Below, piece after piece: positions 30,986-42,090 of a DNA stretch of 64,000 nt. The position numbers were made by a program, and so were the translations under genes. The DNA lies in the NCBI RefSeq assembly GCF_030247195.1, contig NC_080672.1, positions 98,404,113-98,468,112 of the forward strand, read 5' to 3'. This DNA comes from Topomyia yanbarensis. Taxonomy: Eukaryota > Arthropoda > Insecta > Diptera > Culicidae. The notes under the pieces were generated by a model. The model made no database searches and was not told where the DNA came from. It saw only the letters and a program-made list of their open reading frames with translations. Numbering within the stretch: position 1 is the stretch's first letter; each line of letters starts with the position of its first letter.

Positions 30986-33900
30986 CTGATGATTCTTATA
31001 GGTTTCATGAATCCGTATTACCTACTGCGCAACAAGATGGGGGAAAATGCAAGAATTTTGAAGATGTGCACGGAACATAGCCGAATTGTACCACGTACCA
31101 AACAAACAAATCTAGTATTCTTCAAGCACAAGCGATAAATCAAAGCTGCCGTCTCCACTAGAGCCAGAAAAATTAGAAAATGCACAGAATGTACGTTCGC
31201 TAGGCTTTTGTATACGAAATACGTAGTAGAAAAAATGTCAGAGAAAACCATATTTGAGATAAATAAATCCAAAGACGCACACTTTACATTTGGGGAGCAC
31301 CTTTGGATTCATTTCAGACTAATTTCCAAAAGTCCGTAAGTAAAATGTTGCAATCCTGTTCCTGTACATTGTACATTGTGGATCATCTTTGACCGATTTT
31401 CATGCTTTTGCGTAAAGTCGGTCCATGTGCCGCTACGGCGGAACGAAAACTATTCAAGCAACCAAAAGTTAATACCCAAAAGTATTCATTAATGTTCACA
31501 ATAAGATCTTAGAGAACTTTCAAGCTTTTATTTATAAATTTCTTATATCAACTTTTGATTGATTCAGTAATGTTTGCTGGAATTACTCAAATGAAACAAA
31601 TAGCTCAACCCCGCTATGCGAAATCGCCCTGCGAAAACATCCACGAGAACAATAAAAAAATGTAAAAAGAATTTTTTTTTTGTTTTCATAAAAATAAATA
31701 TTTATTTTTTTGCCCCCCCCCCCCTCTTTCAGAAAAAAAATTGTGCTTGCACATAATTTTTAAAAAAAGATTTGTAATGGCCGTAGGTGTCTTCCATAAA
31801 GTTGTAGAATAGGAATTTTGCAGTAATTCTTCCGAACATCTCGATATTCTATCTCTCTTCTACGAAAAGTTAGTGTTGGCACCCTCTATGCGGTCACAGG
31901 TGGAACTAAAATTTTCTCACCAAAATATAACTCGTATTATTTACTACAATTCTTCTGAACATAGTATTGAGCTAAACCTAACGATTATTTCACAAAAATG
32001 TATAGTTTATGGGAATCGAGTACTGGTACACAACCATGCACTGCTAGGCCCCATGCAAAACTGACTCAGACATCACTTCGTTAAATGTTTAATAACTTTT
32101 TTTTAACAAAACCGGATTGACTAGCTGTCTACAAAGTTGTAGACAATTATATTATCTTTCTTATTTTCACTTACAGTGATAATACTAGGCATATAGTGGC
32201 ACCTAGCGGCAAAAATGCGGACTAGTGGGTTTTCTCCATGTAAATTGTCGAAAAATCTCATACAAACTTCAGGTACGTTGGTCCGGTAGCTAGACTTGTC
32301 CGTTTTACTTCAAATTTGGTTCAAGTACTCCTGATGGGAATCGGAATCGACTCAGGGGTGGGCCGATTGAGTTTTCAAAAATTCATTGATTTTCTGGGCA
32401 GTCTACTGCCCACTATTGCTGGATCTGCTTATTTAGGTCAATGCAATTTAACTGCATTTGGCTCCTGCGCTAAACTACTCTTATCTTTCTATTAATATCG
32501 CAAAATTGAATTTACTCTTCGTTGTTAATCACCATCATCAATTTAAAATAATTATCGCCGTCATTAACTAAAAACGTTAAAAGCAATTTTTCCTAAAGTG
32601 GTAAGTTTTTTTTTTGCTGTTACGTTGCTTTTCCGGCCAAAGTGCATATCCATCGTTATGTCCTCGGCCAGCTGACTTAATGATGATGATGAGTTAAAGA
32701 AGAAGCACTTTCGCAACCACCAAAAAGCACATAAAACAGAAAGAATAGCTTCCAGCAGACACCAACCACCCCGTCCATTTCTGTGGTTGGTAGGGCGTAA
32801 AAATGTGTATGTATACCTTTCTTCCTGCCATAACTCTTTACTGGCATTTCTCTCTAATGTTACCGGGTAGGCGTGAATGCCTTCGGAGAAGTCTATGTTT
32901 GTTGCTGTGAAAGCTTTTCCACCGACAAACGAGCTGCCACGAAATGCCATCTGGGAAAGGATGCTGGCACATTCGTGGAGGACGGTTCCATTTCGGCACA
33001 TTCCTAACTATCTTTGTTGATGAGTCCTTTGGGGGAAATTTTTGTCCGTCTACTCTACCGCGCGCTGAATGGAAATTGTGACTTGAGGTGATACATCACC
33101 GCATTCAGACCGACACGGAGGACCGTAACATCTGTAGGAGTTGTCACTAATTAACGATGCCCGTCGGAACAGTGTGGCAGTGGCAGCAGCGGCGAACTAT
33201 GCCCAGCTAGGTACCAACACAACGTTTTATGGTGCCTATGATAGCACAGCGGTTTCTTGTTTGTCACTACTAATTGGAGAATATTTCATACATACTTTTT
33301 TACAACTGAATGCTTCTTGGTAGGGAAAACCAGACGTTACATGTGGTCAGAGACGGCTTTACCCTATTGGAACGTTGGATGAAACAACTTTTTATGTAGC
33401 AGTTATTCATGTAGGATATCGATTGGCCACATATAGGAATGCTACTGCTACGCTAATGGTCCGATTTGTATTGCTTCCATATTTCCCACGGTTAATCCGG
33501 CGATCGACTGCAGCTTGTTTCATTCCGCAGATCCAGCCAACTTTTATCGTCCGTAGCCAACTCAGTCTAAACTAGAACACCTCATCGATTCCAATCGACT
33601 CCGTTGACTCCGACCCGACCCTCCATCATCATCACATTAGGTAAAAATCTCTGTTATTGAGCTACGAATATTGGTAGGTACCTACCTGTCTACCCCGTTG
33701 GTGCTGCAACGAACAGATAAAGTTTTCCTTTCGTCTCTCTAACCCAGGCATCCAGTTTCCACCCACACAGAGCTTCCGTAGTAGGCTTTTCTCGCTGCTA
33801 GGCACACTGCAAACATTCGTAGCCGATGAAAAGGCCAACTATCAACACAGCGTGTACTGGTACCTAGTTAGGTTACAGGGAAGACTCGATGGAAGTGAGT

Positions 33901-34567
33901 GAGAGTAAACACCGACCGAGGGTGATAACGAAATAAAATAGGGTGTGATAACGTCACTGTTGGCTTGTATTCGCCCGTATGTGCGTTATGTTTAGTGTAT
34001 GTTTATGAGCTGACCGCACCGCACCGGGGAGCACGGTAATGGGTTTTCCGAGAAGTCGGAAAGGCTCGCGCGGAGCAAAATTATTACGATGTCATAAATT
34101 TTATGTACAACAATAAAGTGTCAATCCCTTCCAATAATAGACGCGCACCGGGATTTTGTCCTCCCTCCGTGTTTTTTCGTCGGCAATCGACGGGAAAAGC
34201 CACTAGGGAAAAATGCAGGTAACTATATACTGTCTACGGCGTACTGGATCGTTGAAATGGGGTGTGGTTCAAGGTCGAGGGCAGCCGTTAGGGGTAGCTT
34301 AGCACGATTTAATTTAACGCTTAGCATAAATTGAAGATTATTGGAAAAAGGTGTTCTCTTCGAGTTCACTTGAACATCACAAGAACATGCTAGTACCATT
34401 TTTTCCATGTGTCCTGAAAAGTGTGAGATCCAAGTCCTATATATCATGATCTCATAAGCCAGTCCGTATATATCCCACCACTTGTAAAGAGCTTACACAT
34501 ACGCTGACTATCTTATGAGACAAGCATCTTACTAGGGCATGCAGAAAATTTTACTAGGGTAACTCTA
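30986..34567. other. Mostly unassigned, host-like non-coding stretch
   Basis: 3.6 kb. 31640-31780 is A/T and C homopolymer-rich. 31770-32260 is a dispersed repeat. 32500-34560 has balanced composition and no transposon protein signature. The longest frame there is 145 residues (32564-33001, minus), with a clustered Ser run and no recognisable domain. It could be single-copy intergenic or intronic DNA. No exon can be supported. Confidence 0.4.
31770..32260 (+). repeat. Dispersed repeat with CACCTAGCGGCAAAAATG motif
   Basis: Contains ctacaaagttgtagacaa, cttattttcacttacagtga and ggcacctagcggcaaaaatg. These match 60590-60730 (ctacaaagtacacaatgaa, agattctcacttctga, ctacctaggggcaaaaatg) on the same strand and 56140-56290 on the opposite strand. 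It is non-coding, and its ends were not resolved. Confidence 0.55.
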
Positions 34568-34575
34568 GTAATAAT
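34568..34575. repeat. Target duplication of the hAT bracket (left)
   Basis: gtaataat directly precedes cagtggcgg. The same eight bases follow gccgccactg at 53705-53712. Confidence 0.75.
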
Positions 34576-34695
34576 CAGTGGCGGCGCGAGGTATTTTGCC
34601 GCTCGGGGCAGAGAGTCAAATTTGCCGCACCTTTTATTACGAACGTATCAAAAGAGATCGAATATTTCCCACGTTTTCATATATAACAAATATAA

Positions 34696-34785
34696 TAGAC
34701 GGGTGGCTTTTAGCCGAATGCTGATTGGCCGCACGCCATTCAGCCGAATGAGTAATTAGGCCGAATGCTATTTTATTTATCTGCA
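34696..34785. repeat. Degenerate GCCGAATG array (possible MULE-like terminus)
   Basis: gggtggcttttagccgaatg followed by further gccgaatg motifs, resembling the ends of the 58406-59221 element. A related array occurs at 50480-50625 in opposite orientation. The two could be the old termini of one element, but this is not proven. Confidence 0.4.
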
Positions 34786-35950
34786 TAACCATAAATAATC
34801 TTTGAACTGGAGTCGACTGTTTTCAATTTTTAGGTTAGGTGTATGGCTTTGCAGTCTAATTTTTAAGCAAAAGCAAACTATTTTGTTTTCATCCGACGTT
34901 TCGGTCCGTTTGGGACCTTTTTCAGATCTGTTGTTGTACAACAATGGATTGTCATATGGTTTTTTAGGATCATCTGTTTCGATCGTGTAAAGTCATTTCG
35001 GGATCGGAACGCTCGTCTTATTTTCCCTCTGAATTCGGTTCAGTCAATATCTCTCAACTAACTGCTAACAAAAGTTAGCAGAACTTTAGAAGTTAAAGCT
35101 CGTTATATTTGGATGGCCTCTAAAAAATTGTATTTTTTATACCTTTTCAAAAATGAATCCCATAATTTTTAAAATTTTCAATGAAGTTCTTGCAATCGTC
35201 ACAATACAAAACTATTATTAACGCATATTTTATTTTCGACTATTTTCAAAACGATGCGGACCATCTTGAAAAATAATACTTCTTCCAACTATAACCCAAT
35301 ATTTATTTCCGAATGTATGTTGGAATTTTCTTAACATGCTACAAATAATATTTTTTCGTATCATGCTACTAATAATATATTGATAGCATATAAATCGATG
35401 TTAAACCGTGTAATTTTGGAGGGGTCCTACAAAAAATGTTAAGAGCCGCTGTTCTATATCATACTGAAGCGTAATGTACTATATTTAGGCAGTTATCATA
35501 AAAAAAGTTTTTAAGGGGTCACATGTAACGGTCTTTAATTTAGAAAGCATTACAAGTAGATATTTCTGGACTTCATTAAAAATGGTTGCAAAAACAATCT
35601 CTTCAACATTTCTGGTTATATTTTCTAGTTTTTCAAAACTTCAAAAAAAGGAAGCAATTATTACACTTCAAGAGGAATAAATCACTGAAACTATTTCACT
35701 TAAACCAAGGCTTTAGGATAGTTTAACGCTAGGTTTGGACAAATACACACTGTGAAACGGTTTGATAGGGGCATAAGTTCCATGAGTCATACATGTATGC
35801 ATGTACCTTAGATCGTGTTTTCTAACCTATAGGAAATTGATTTCACGAAATATGCAGGAGCGAATTTTTTCTCAGCACTACGCATAATCGAATCTGAACT
35901 GTAGCTTAGAAATGTGGTCTGCTGAAATGCTCGGCTCAAAAAATGATTTC
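34786..35950. other. Unassigned AT-rich stretch inside the hAT bracket
   Basis: About 1.15 kb with no frames above 65 residues and no clear repeats. It directly precedes the gypsy-3 LTR and is the left half of its insertion site. Confidence 0.35.
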
Positions 35951-35954
35951 ATAG

Positions 35955-36960
35955 TGTTACCGTTTTGGGACGCGGCTGCTCTCAGCCCCCGAGGATGATG
36001 TTAACCAGCTCCGGAAGGGAACTGGTTCAAAGCCCCAACGCCTGGTATACGCGTTCCGGGGTGGGCACGCAAGGCCTCTTTTGGTCCTCGGGTCCCAGGG
36101 TCGTCTTATGTTGTGGGGGAATTTCGGATCTGGGTTCAGGGAGGAAACCTACTACGAGTTTAACAAGATAGTATATAATTTACTCACGTTTTCTACACTC
36201 TCTACACTTCTCTTCTTCCTACTCCTTCGAACCCTTTCCTGCTGCTTCTTTGGTCGGTTCGTCTCCGGATGGCGTGGTGGCGTGATGATGGTAGGTTGTC
36301 GGAAATTAGCGGGGAAACGATGGATTCTCAGCGTTGTCTTCTCGGGATTTCGTTCTCGGCTTCGACGTTCAGGTGATGGAGATCTTAATCTGGCCCACGG
36401 GCCACGCGGTCGTCCTTGATAATTAGCGGGCGGAATGAAGGACTGCACTCGGCAGCACGGACCCGCGACGACAGCCTGTCGGATGACTCCTTTACGGTTA
36501 GCCGTACTGGATAAACCAGTCAGGGCGAAACAGGCACTTGCCGATCCTTTGCTCTTAACTGGCGTTATTAACACCGTGATCGGGGCTTTCCAAACCGGTC
36601 AGACCGTCCAAAACTTTATCACTTTCAATTAATAGCGGAATGCGATGTGTTCACTCCCACGGTCAGAACCCAAGAGACCTTCTCGCCCATCGCCAACACA
36701 TCACCAACCTATCTTTGTTCCACTTTCCATCTTTTCCGCTTCCTTTTCATTTTCCACCTTCTTTTTACCAACTCCGACAACCAAATTCTCCTACATTTTC
36801 CTACACCCCACAGCCAAAGAAACTCGCCCAATAGGGTTCTAAAATATCCTGTCTATCACCTATTCTCTGCTTTTCCACTCACTTCTTATCGTTTCATTTA
36901 TTGGTTTTTCCCCAAACACAGACACTCATTATATTTGCATTTGTAACTTAAACGGTTACA
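35955..36960 (-). repeat. gypsy-3 3' LTR
   Basis: A 1006-bp repeat, identical as far as seen to 46405-47410. Short frames inside it (up to 140 residues) are mirrored exactly in the other LTR and are not taken as genes. The left flank atag is the target duplication. Confidence 0.93.
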
Positions 36961-37975
36961 ATCCGCCCGCGGTTGGTGAAAAAAGGACGTTTCCTTAAAT
37001 GAAACTCCTTTTTTATAAACTTTACTAATACCTTGCGATCTAGCTGTTGTATCCACGCACCATCGCTTTTGTATCATATCACACACTTAACGCTCTACAA
37101 AAACAGAAAACTTCCTTCAGAATCATTACCACGAGTACCACTACCTCTTTCAACGAAAGTCTCATGCATTATACAAAAAGAAAACACTTATCTTACTGCT
37201 TGTTTCGAACAAACAACGAACTTAAATTGAATCTACTATATTTTTTTAAACACCTACTCCAGTTGCCTAAAACGATCGCGCGCGACAGATCATCAGCAAT
37301 CGATCAAGCTGACGTGCACCGACGAGAGACGCGTGTCCAACTAATCTACCTAATCAAAATTATTTTATTTTGCTTTCCCTCAAACCGGCATGTCTTGGTT
37401 CCCGATCAACAGATGAAGTCCCGTACGATCAGTCATACACTGAAAAAATATACTCCGTTGCATTCTGTGATCCCTAGTGAAACTGCTCGAATATTGAGAT
37501 GAGTTGGGTCGACCCTATAATTTCCCTACTCTTCGGGTTCCGAGTAAATTATTATTCGGATATCAATCATATTTCGCGAAGCAATCGTTATCAGTCGGAA
37601 CGTCTTCCAACCTTAGTATAAGGATACCACTCGATCAGTGCGGATCACGATTGACGCGTTTACCGTGAGATACATTTGATGGCTCTTATACTCAATTATA
37701 GGTAAAGTAGTACCTGATATTGGTCTCGAAGGCCCCAAAGCAGAACCGAGCCCTAACACTCCGCGGAAAGTGTTTAAGATGAGTCTGAAAGCGGGGATCA
37801 GAATAGACGGTAAGTACTACATTCCTATTGATCTAATATGAGCGGTGGTCATGAGTCCATTGTCACCACTTTTCTTTGTTCCCCATACGTCGTCGCTGCA
37901 GAGACCGGGAACGATAAAGTGCAATGGGCCGATGCCCTTCTAAAATTAAATACATTTATGTTTTTTTTAGGAACT
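36961..37975 (-). other. gypsy-3 non-coding 3' region
   Basis: About 1 kb between the integrase stop and the 3' LTR. No minus-strand frame of note, so no env-like gene is seen. A plus-strand frame at 37047-37502 is judged fortuitous. A purine-rich gcgggcggat next to the LTR on the minus strand is a possible polypurine tract. Confidence 0.6.
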
Positions 37976-39442
37976 TTATGCGGGTTTCAATAGATTGGCC
38001 GGCCAAACCCCAATGTTACGGCCCGATGAGTCTGCCAATTCATACGAGGACGATCCATGTCGAGCTAGTACGGTGCAAGGTAAATATTGTGCACCCAATT
38101 TTGCATTGTAATGTTCATTCGCATTGGATTGCTTAGTATTGCGTTTATATACTTTGATTCCAACTTCGAATTGCTTCGCCGCCTTACGATGACGTAAGTT
38201 GTAATTGCGGGTGGATGTTTCATGTGCCTTGGCGAGGTGTTTAGTCACAAGATCGAAAATTTTCGGGGTGTTTTCTTTAATCCGGGCCATACGTGCCTCT
38301 AAAGACTGCTCGTCGTCGTTTTGGAATTGATCATGGTCGGTTCCTTTTAATATTGCTTCCTCCCCTCTTGTTACATAGAATGGACTAAAGCCTGTAGACG
38401 CGTGGACTGTCGAATTGAGTACCAACTCGATCTCTGACAATCGGGTGTCCCAAGACCGTTGATCTTCCCTAGCATAGGAACGCAGAGCAGTATTGATCGA
38501 GCGATTTACGCGTTCCACTGGATTCGCTTGGGAGTGGTATCTGGACGTAAGCCAGTGTTTCACTCCTAATTGATTCAGTAAAGCGCCGAATTCTTTCGAT
38601 AAAAATGTGCTTGCGTTATCGGTTAAGAGGATCGATGGTATAGAGTTGCGGTAAAACCAATGGTCCCGTAAAACCGTTTTCAGGGTAACTACCGATATGC
38701 TCGGGAAGGCATGCAGTTGGGTCCATTTGCTAAATAAATCCATTATCACTAGGATATATTGTTTTCCAGATCGAGTTCTGGGCAAAGGACCGATATAATC
38801 CAGTGCTATAATCTGCCACGGGTGGCTGGAAATACGCATATCTCCCATTAATGGAACCGTGGGTACACTCGAAGGCTTTATTTTCTTGCAGACGTTGCAC
38901 TTTTGTACATGTGTACGGATATCGCTGGTCATTTTGGGCCAGAAATATTGTTGTCGGATTTTAGCTGTAGTTTTGTCAATGCCAATATGCATACAGTGAT
39001 CATGAGCCGAAGTAATAATTAATTTTCTTGATTCTGGGCTTGGTATTATTTTCCAATCAAATCTAGGGTCAGAAATCTCGTTGGAAAATACGAATTTCAT
39101 CAATTGATCATTCTGAATACGGAAGTCAGGATAATTTTCGGGACATTCCGAAACCTTTTGTTTCAGATTATTGAACCAATCTGAGTCAGATTTTGCCGAG
39201 ATCGCGGCCACACTTCGGGAGAGGGCGTCTGGCACCACGTTATCCCTGCCACGACGATGCTGAATGGTTAAGTCGTACTGTTGGAGAGTTAAGCTCCAAC
39301 GGCTTAATCTAGATGACGTTTTCCACTTTGTGCGCATTATAAAAGTCAGTGCCGATGAATCCGTTACCAGGGTGAAGTGACTACCTTCAACGAACCCACG
39401 GAAGTGTTCAATCGACAGTACCCGATCAGAAAGAAATAACAA
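37976..39442 (-). CDS. pol: gypsy-3 Pol, RNase H end and integrase
   Basis: A 488-residue frame whose first about 8 residues derive from the inserted TIR element. RNase H resumes at about residue 9, with an Asp at 28 (LVTDSS). The integrase finger has H147 or H149, H152, C182 and C185, and the core triad is D215 (ALDYIG), D275 (LLTDNAS) and E310 (ANPVERVN). The C-terminal region is basic and ends GVWPANLLKPA. Integrase splices the cDNA into host chromosomes. The domain looks intact and is separated from RT only by the insertion at 39421-42090. Confidence 0.9.
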   Translation of the reverse strand: MLFLSDRVLSIEHFRGFVEGSHFTLVTDSSALTFIMRTKWKTSSRLSRWSLTLQQYDLTIQHRRGRDNVVPDALSRSVAAISAKSDSDWFNNLKQKVSECPENYPDFRIQNDQLMKFVFSNEISDPRFDWKIIPSPESRKLIITSAHDHCMHIGIDKTTAKIRQQYFWPKMTSDIRTHVQKCNVCKKIKPSSVPTVPLMGDMRISSHPWQIIALDYIGPLPRTRSGKQYILVIMDLFSKWTQLHAFPSISVVTLKTVLRDHWFYRNSIPSILLTDNASTFLSKEFGALLNQLGVKHWLTSRYHSQANPVERVNRSINTALRSYAREDQRSWDTRLSEIELVLNSTVHASTGFSPFYVTRGEEAILKGTDHDQFQNDDEQSLEARMARIKENTPKIFDLVTKHLAKAHETSTRNYNLRHRKAAKQFEVGIKVYKRNTKQSNANEHYNAKLGAQYLPCTVLARHGSSSYELADSSGRNIGVWPANLLKPA

Positions 39443-42090
39443 AATTATTACAGACTGAGTTACTTTGTTATGGTAACAAGTTGTGTTATAACTTTGGTCT
39501 CGTTAGTTGGTAAAATAACAGAAAACATAACAGAAATTCTTCTAGTATATATCAAGAATATGACAACTTGTGATAGGCTTCTATCAGAATTATAACAAAT
39601 TTTGTTAGGTTCCCCCACGGCCAATATAGCTTTTATTACCTATTGTATAGTATCAACGAATTTAGCGTGCAGGTTTAAAAATAGAATAAAAAAGAAAAAT
39701 ATAGCATACATTAAGGCGCTTTTCGTTTGGAAGCAAAAAGCTTCATGTAGCAAAAATTTTCTATAGTTTTGTCAAATGATTGCATACATGCTGGTTGATT
39801 GTCATTATGAATATATGACAAGCTGATTGTTATTTGTGGATATAGCGATTTGAACCTGGGTATTCTGAGTTTTATAGGGATGTTTCCTGCATGAACCAGC
39901 GACGTTGCTTTCGACCGATGTTTAATTTTAGCATAATATTCTACGCATTCGTCAAGGGCAAAACGATTATAGATGCATAAGATGTTTCCAGAACGCACAC
40001 ACTGAACTTTGCCCAAGCCAAAGGACTGTTTGTTTTCGTTGTATAATACGCTTTGTTTTCATAGAGTTTTGCTCACTACTACAGCTGCCTTTATTACGAT
40101 AGACTGAATAGCTTTATAATATCTTTTCAGATTAGGAAAGTGGGGCTATTTTTAGATTCTGAATAGTGCGCTTTGGTGCTTCTCTTGTACGTTAACATGT
40201 TTTACACGATTTTTAGAAATAATGTCGATGCGATATGGTAACATTTAGCCGGTAATTTACCTACATTATTTTACGGAGAATACGACAAATGTTACTTATG
40301 ATTCCGAATAGATTCAAAGAAACAAATACCAAAGTTTTGAGGCTTGCATTTTGAGATTTCAAGTAAAGTCGCTTTTGGGGTTTTGTTATTGGCATTTTTA
40401 ATACGGGGAAGATTAAGCAAACCAGTGCAATTATCTCACATCTAATAAATTCGAAGAAATACAATGTTTTACAATAGTTCAATCTATCAACTGCGAATAT
40501 TATAACAGATAATCATAAAATTTGAGGAATTGTTGAAGATTATTCGGTGTGACGAATTTTATAATATTTCATGTTTTCTAAAATACATTTTCTTTTCTAA
40601 ATTTTATTTAGTTTTAAGGAGGAAATTATTCAATATTTTTACATTAAAGTTTTTAGCTATTTCAAGCACTATCTAAAACACATATTTAAATTGTAACAGC
40701 AAACAATAATACCAGCTGGGATGTGTATTTATCATAGATTTCTAGGCCATTTTGAAATATTGATAGCATTATGCAGCATACTCACAAATATTAATCTTTC
40801 AACAATTTGAACAGGTCGCATTAATCCTTTTTTTAACTTTCTACAAAATGAATCAAGTATCCTGATTATTACGAAAATTTGTTAATTCGAAGTTTTTTAA
40901 GGCGAACGAAGCATCATCGAATACAACGGAAACATTAGTACATATGCGCATTCAAAGTAATTGTCAGTTCATTGTAAATGTCAAATTGTCTTAGGTGGAA
41001 TGAAAAAATACAACAGTCTCAAACTTAAATATTTTTATGCGGGTGTTTAAATAAAAAAAAAATTACAATGCTTTGATAATTCGGAGAACGCACAAAATCA
41101 GATACCCACAAACTGGACAAGTTGCGGTTGTTTATGAAAAACCCGCATAAATTGGAGAAATAGGACTGAAGATCCTCGGAGATCCTCAAAATTCATAACG
41201 GTATTGTGGAAATCAGTATATATCAAACAGTTTTTTAAGTTCTGGAAATTCGTTTTCGTAATATGCACAATTAATTAAAAAAATATTTATAGAATCATTT
41301 GACTAAACCATAACAAATAGTTTAAAAAATGCTTTTTTATTTGAATCCGCGTTTCTTCATTTCATCTGGAGTGCTTGATACTTTCTGCATCTTCTTTAAA
41401 ATAAATTTTATATGAAAATTGTATTCTTTAGAATAGCTTGTTGATAACTTTGCGATTCCAAAACTTTTTGAATAAAGGCTTCAACATTGAAATCATAGGC
41501 CACATATTCGAAATTGCGTGTCAGACGAGTGTCTCAGAAAATAGGTAATCTCTTAATCAAAATGCAACCAAGTAAGTTAAACACCTTATTTTCAAGTTTT
41601 CTGACCACTTGCATCTAAAACATATCCATTCTCAAAATCTTGGAACTTTGAATGTCCATGTGGAAAACGCAAATATAAGGAAATCAATAAAAACTTCGAA
41701 AATTTGCTTTAAAAAGTTGAATAAATACGCATAAAAAGAGGCTTCAGCGTATTAGCAAATAGACGATCATTTGTGTAATATAACAATCATTCACAGTTGA
41801 TCGATTGATTAGTTTATTGGGGCTTTAACCAACTGGTCATTTGCCTGCTTTACAGTTTACAGTTATCGTTCAAAGATAATTGTGAAAGAATATGTAATAT
41901 ATTATAACATCATCGTTATATGCGTACATTAAAATCATATTAGCAGTTCAATGATATCACCAGAAGATATAATCTTGATATAAGTTTGCTTGCCTTGCTG
42001 ATAAGGATATCACAAAAATAACACAGTGAGTAATAAATATCAACATGAGATATAAATTTGATAGCTTTCTGTTATGCCATTCTGATCGGG
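39421..42090. mobile_element. TA-flanked TIR element in gypsy-3 pol (CCCGATCAGAA ends)
   Basis: The left end cccgatcagaa and the right end ttctgatcggg are exact inverted repeats, followed by a shared ataac a few bases in. Both sides carry TA (39419-39420, 42091-42092). The RNase H reading frame is continuous on either side when the element and one TA are ignored, so the insertion point is exact. It is 2670 bp, AT-rich, with repeated TTATAACA-type motifs near the left end. The longest frame is about 100 residues with no recognisable transposase. The TA duplication suggests Tc1/mariner-type mobilisation, but this is inference. Confidence 0.85.

Noticed and set aside
32564..33001. 145-residue minus-strand frame as a host exon
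   Set aside because: No domain, no supported splice sites and unremarkable composition. Length alone does not support a call.
36081..36574. Frames of 112-140 residues in the gypsy-3 LTR, repeated exactly at 46393-47024
   Set aside because: Present identically in both LTRs and overlapping on opposite strands. LTR sequence with no recognisable domain, so chance open frames are the simpler reading.
37047..37502. Possible env-like gene of gypsy-3
   Set aside because: The frame is on the plus strand, opposite to the element, with no signal peptide, membrane segment or cleavage site. The minus strand is closed in this region.
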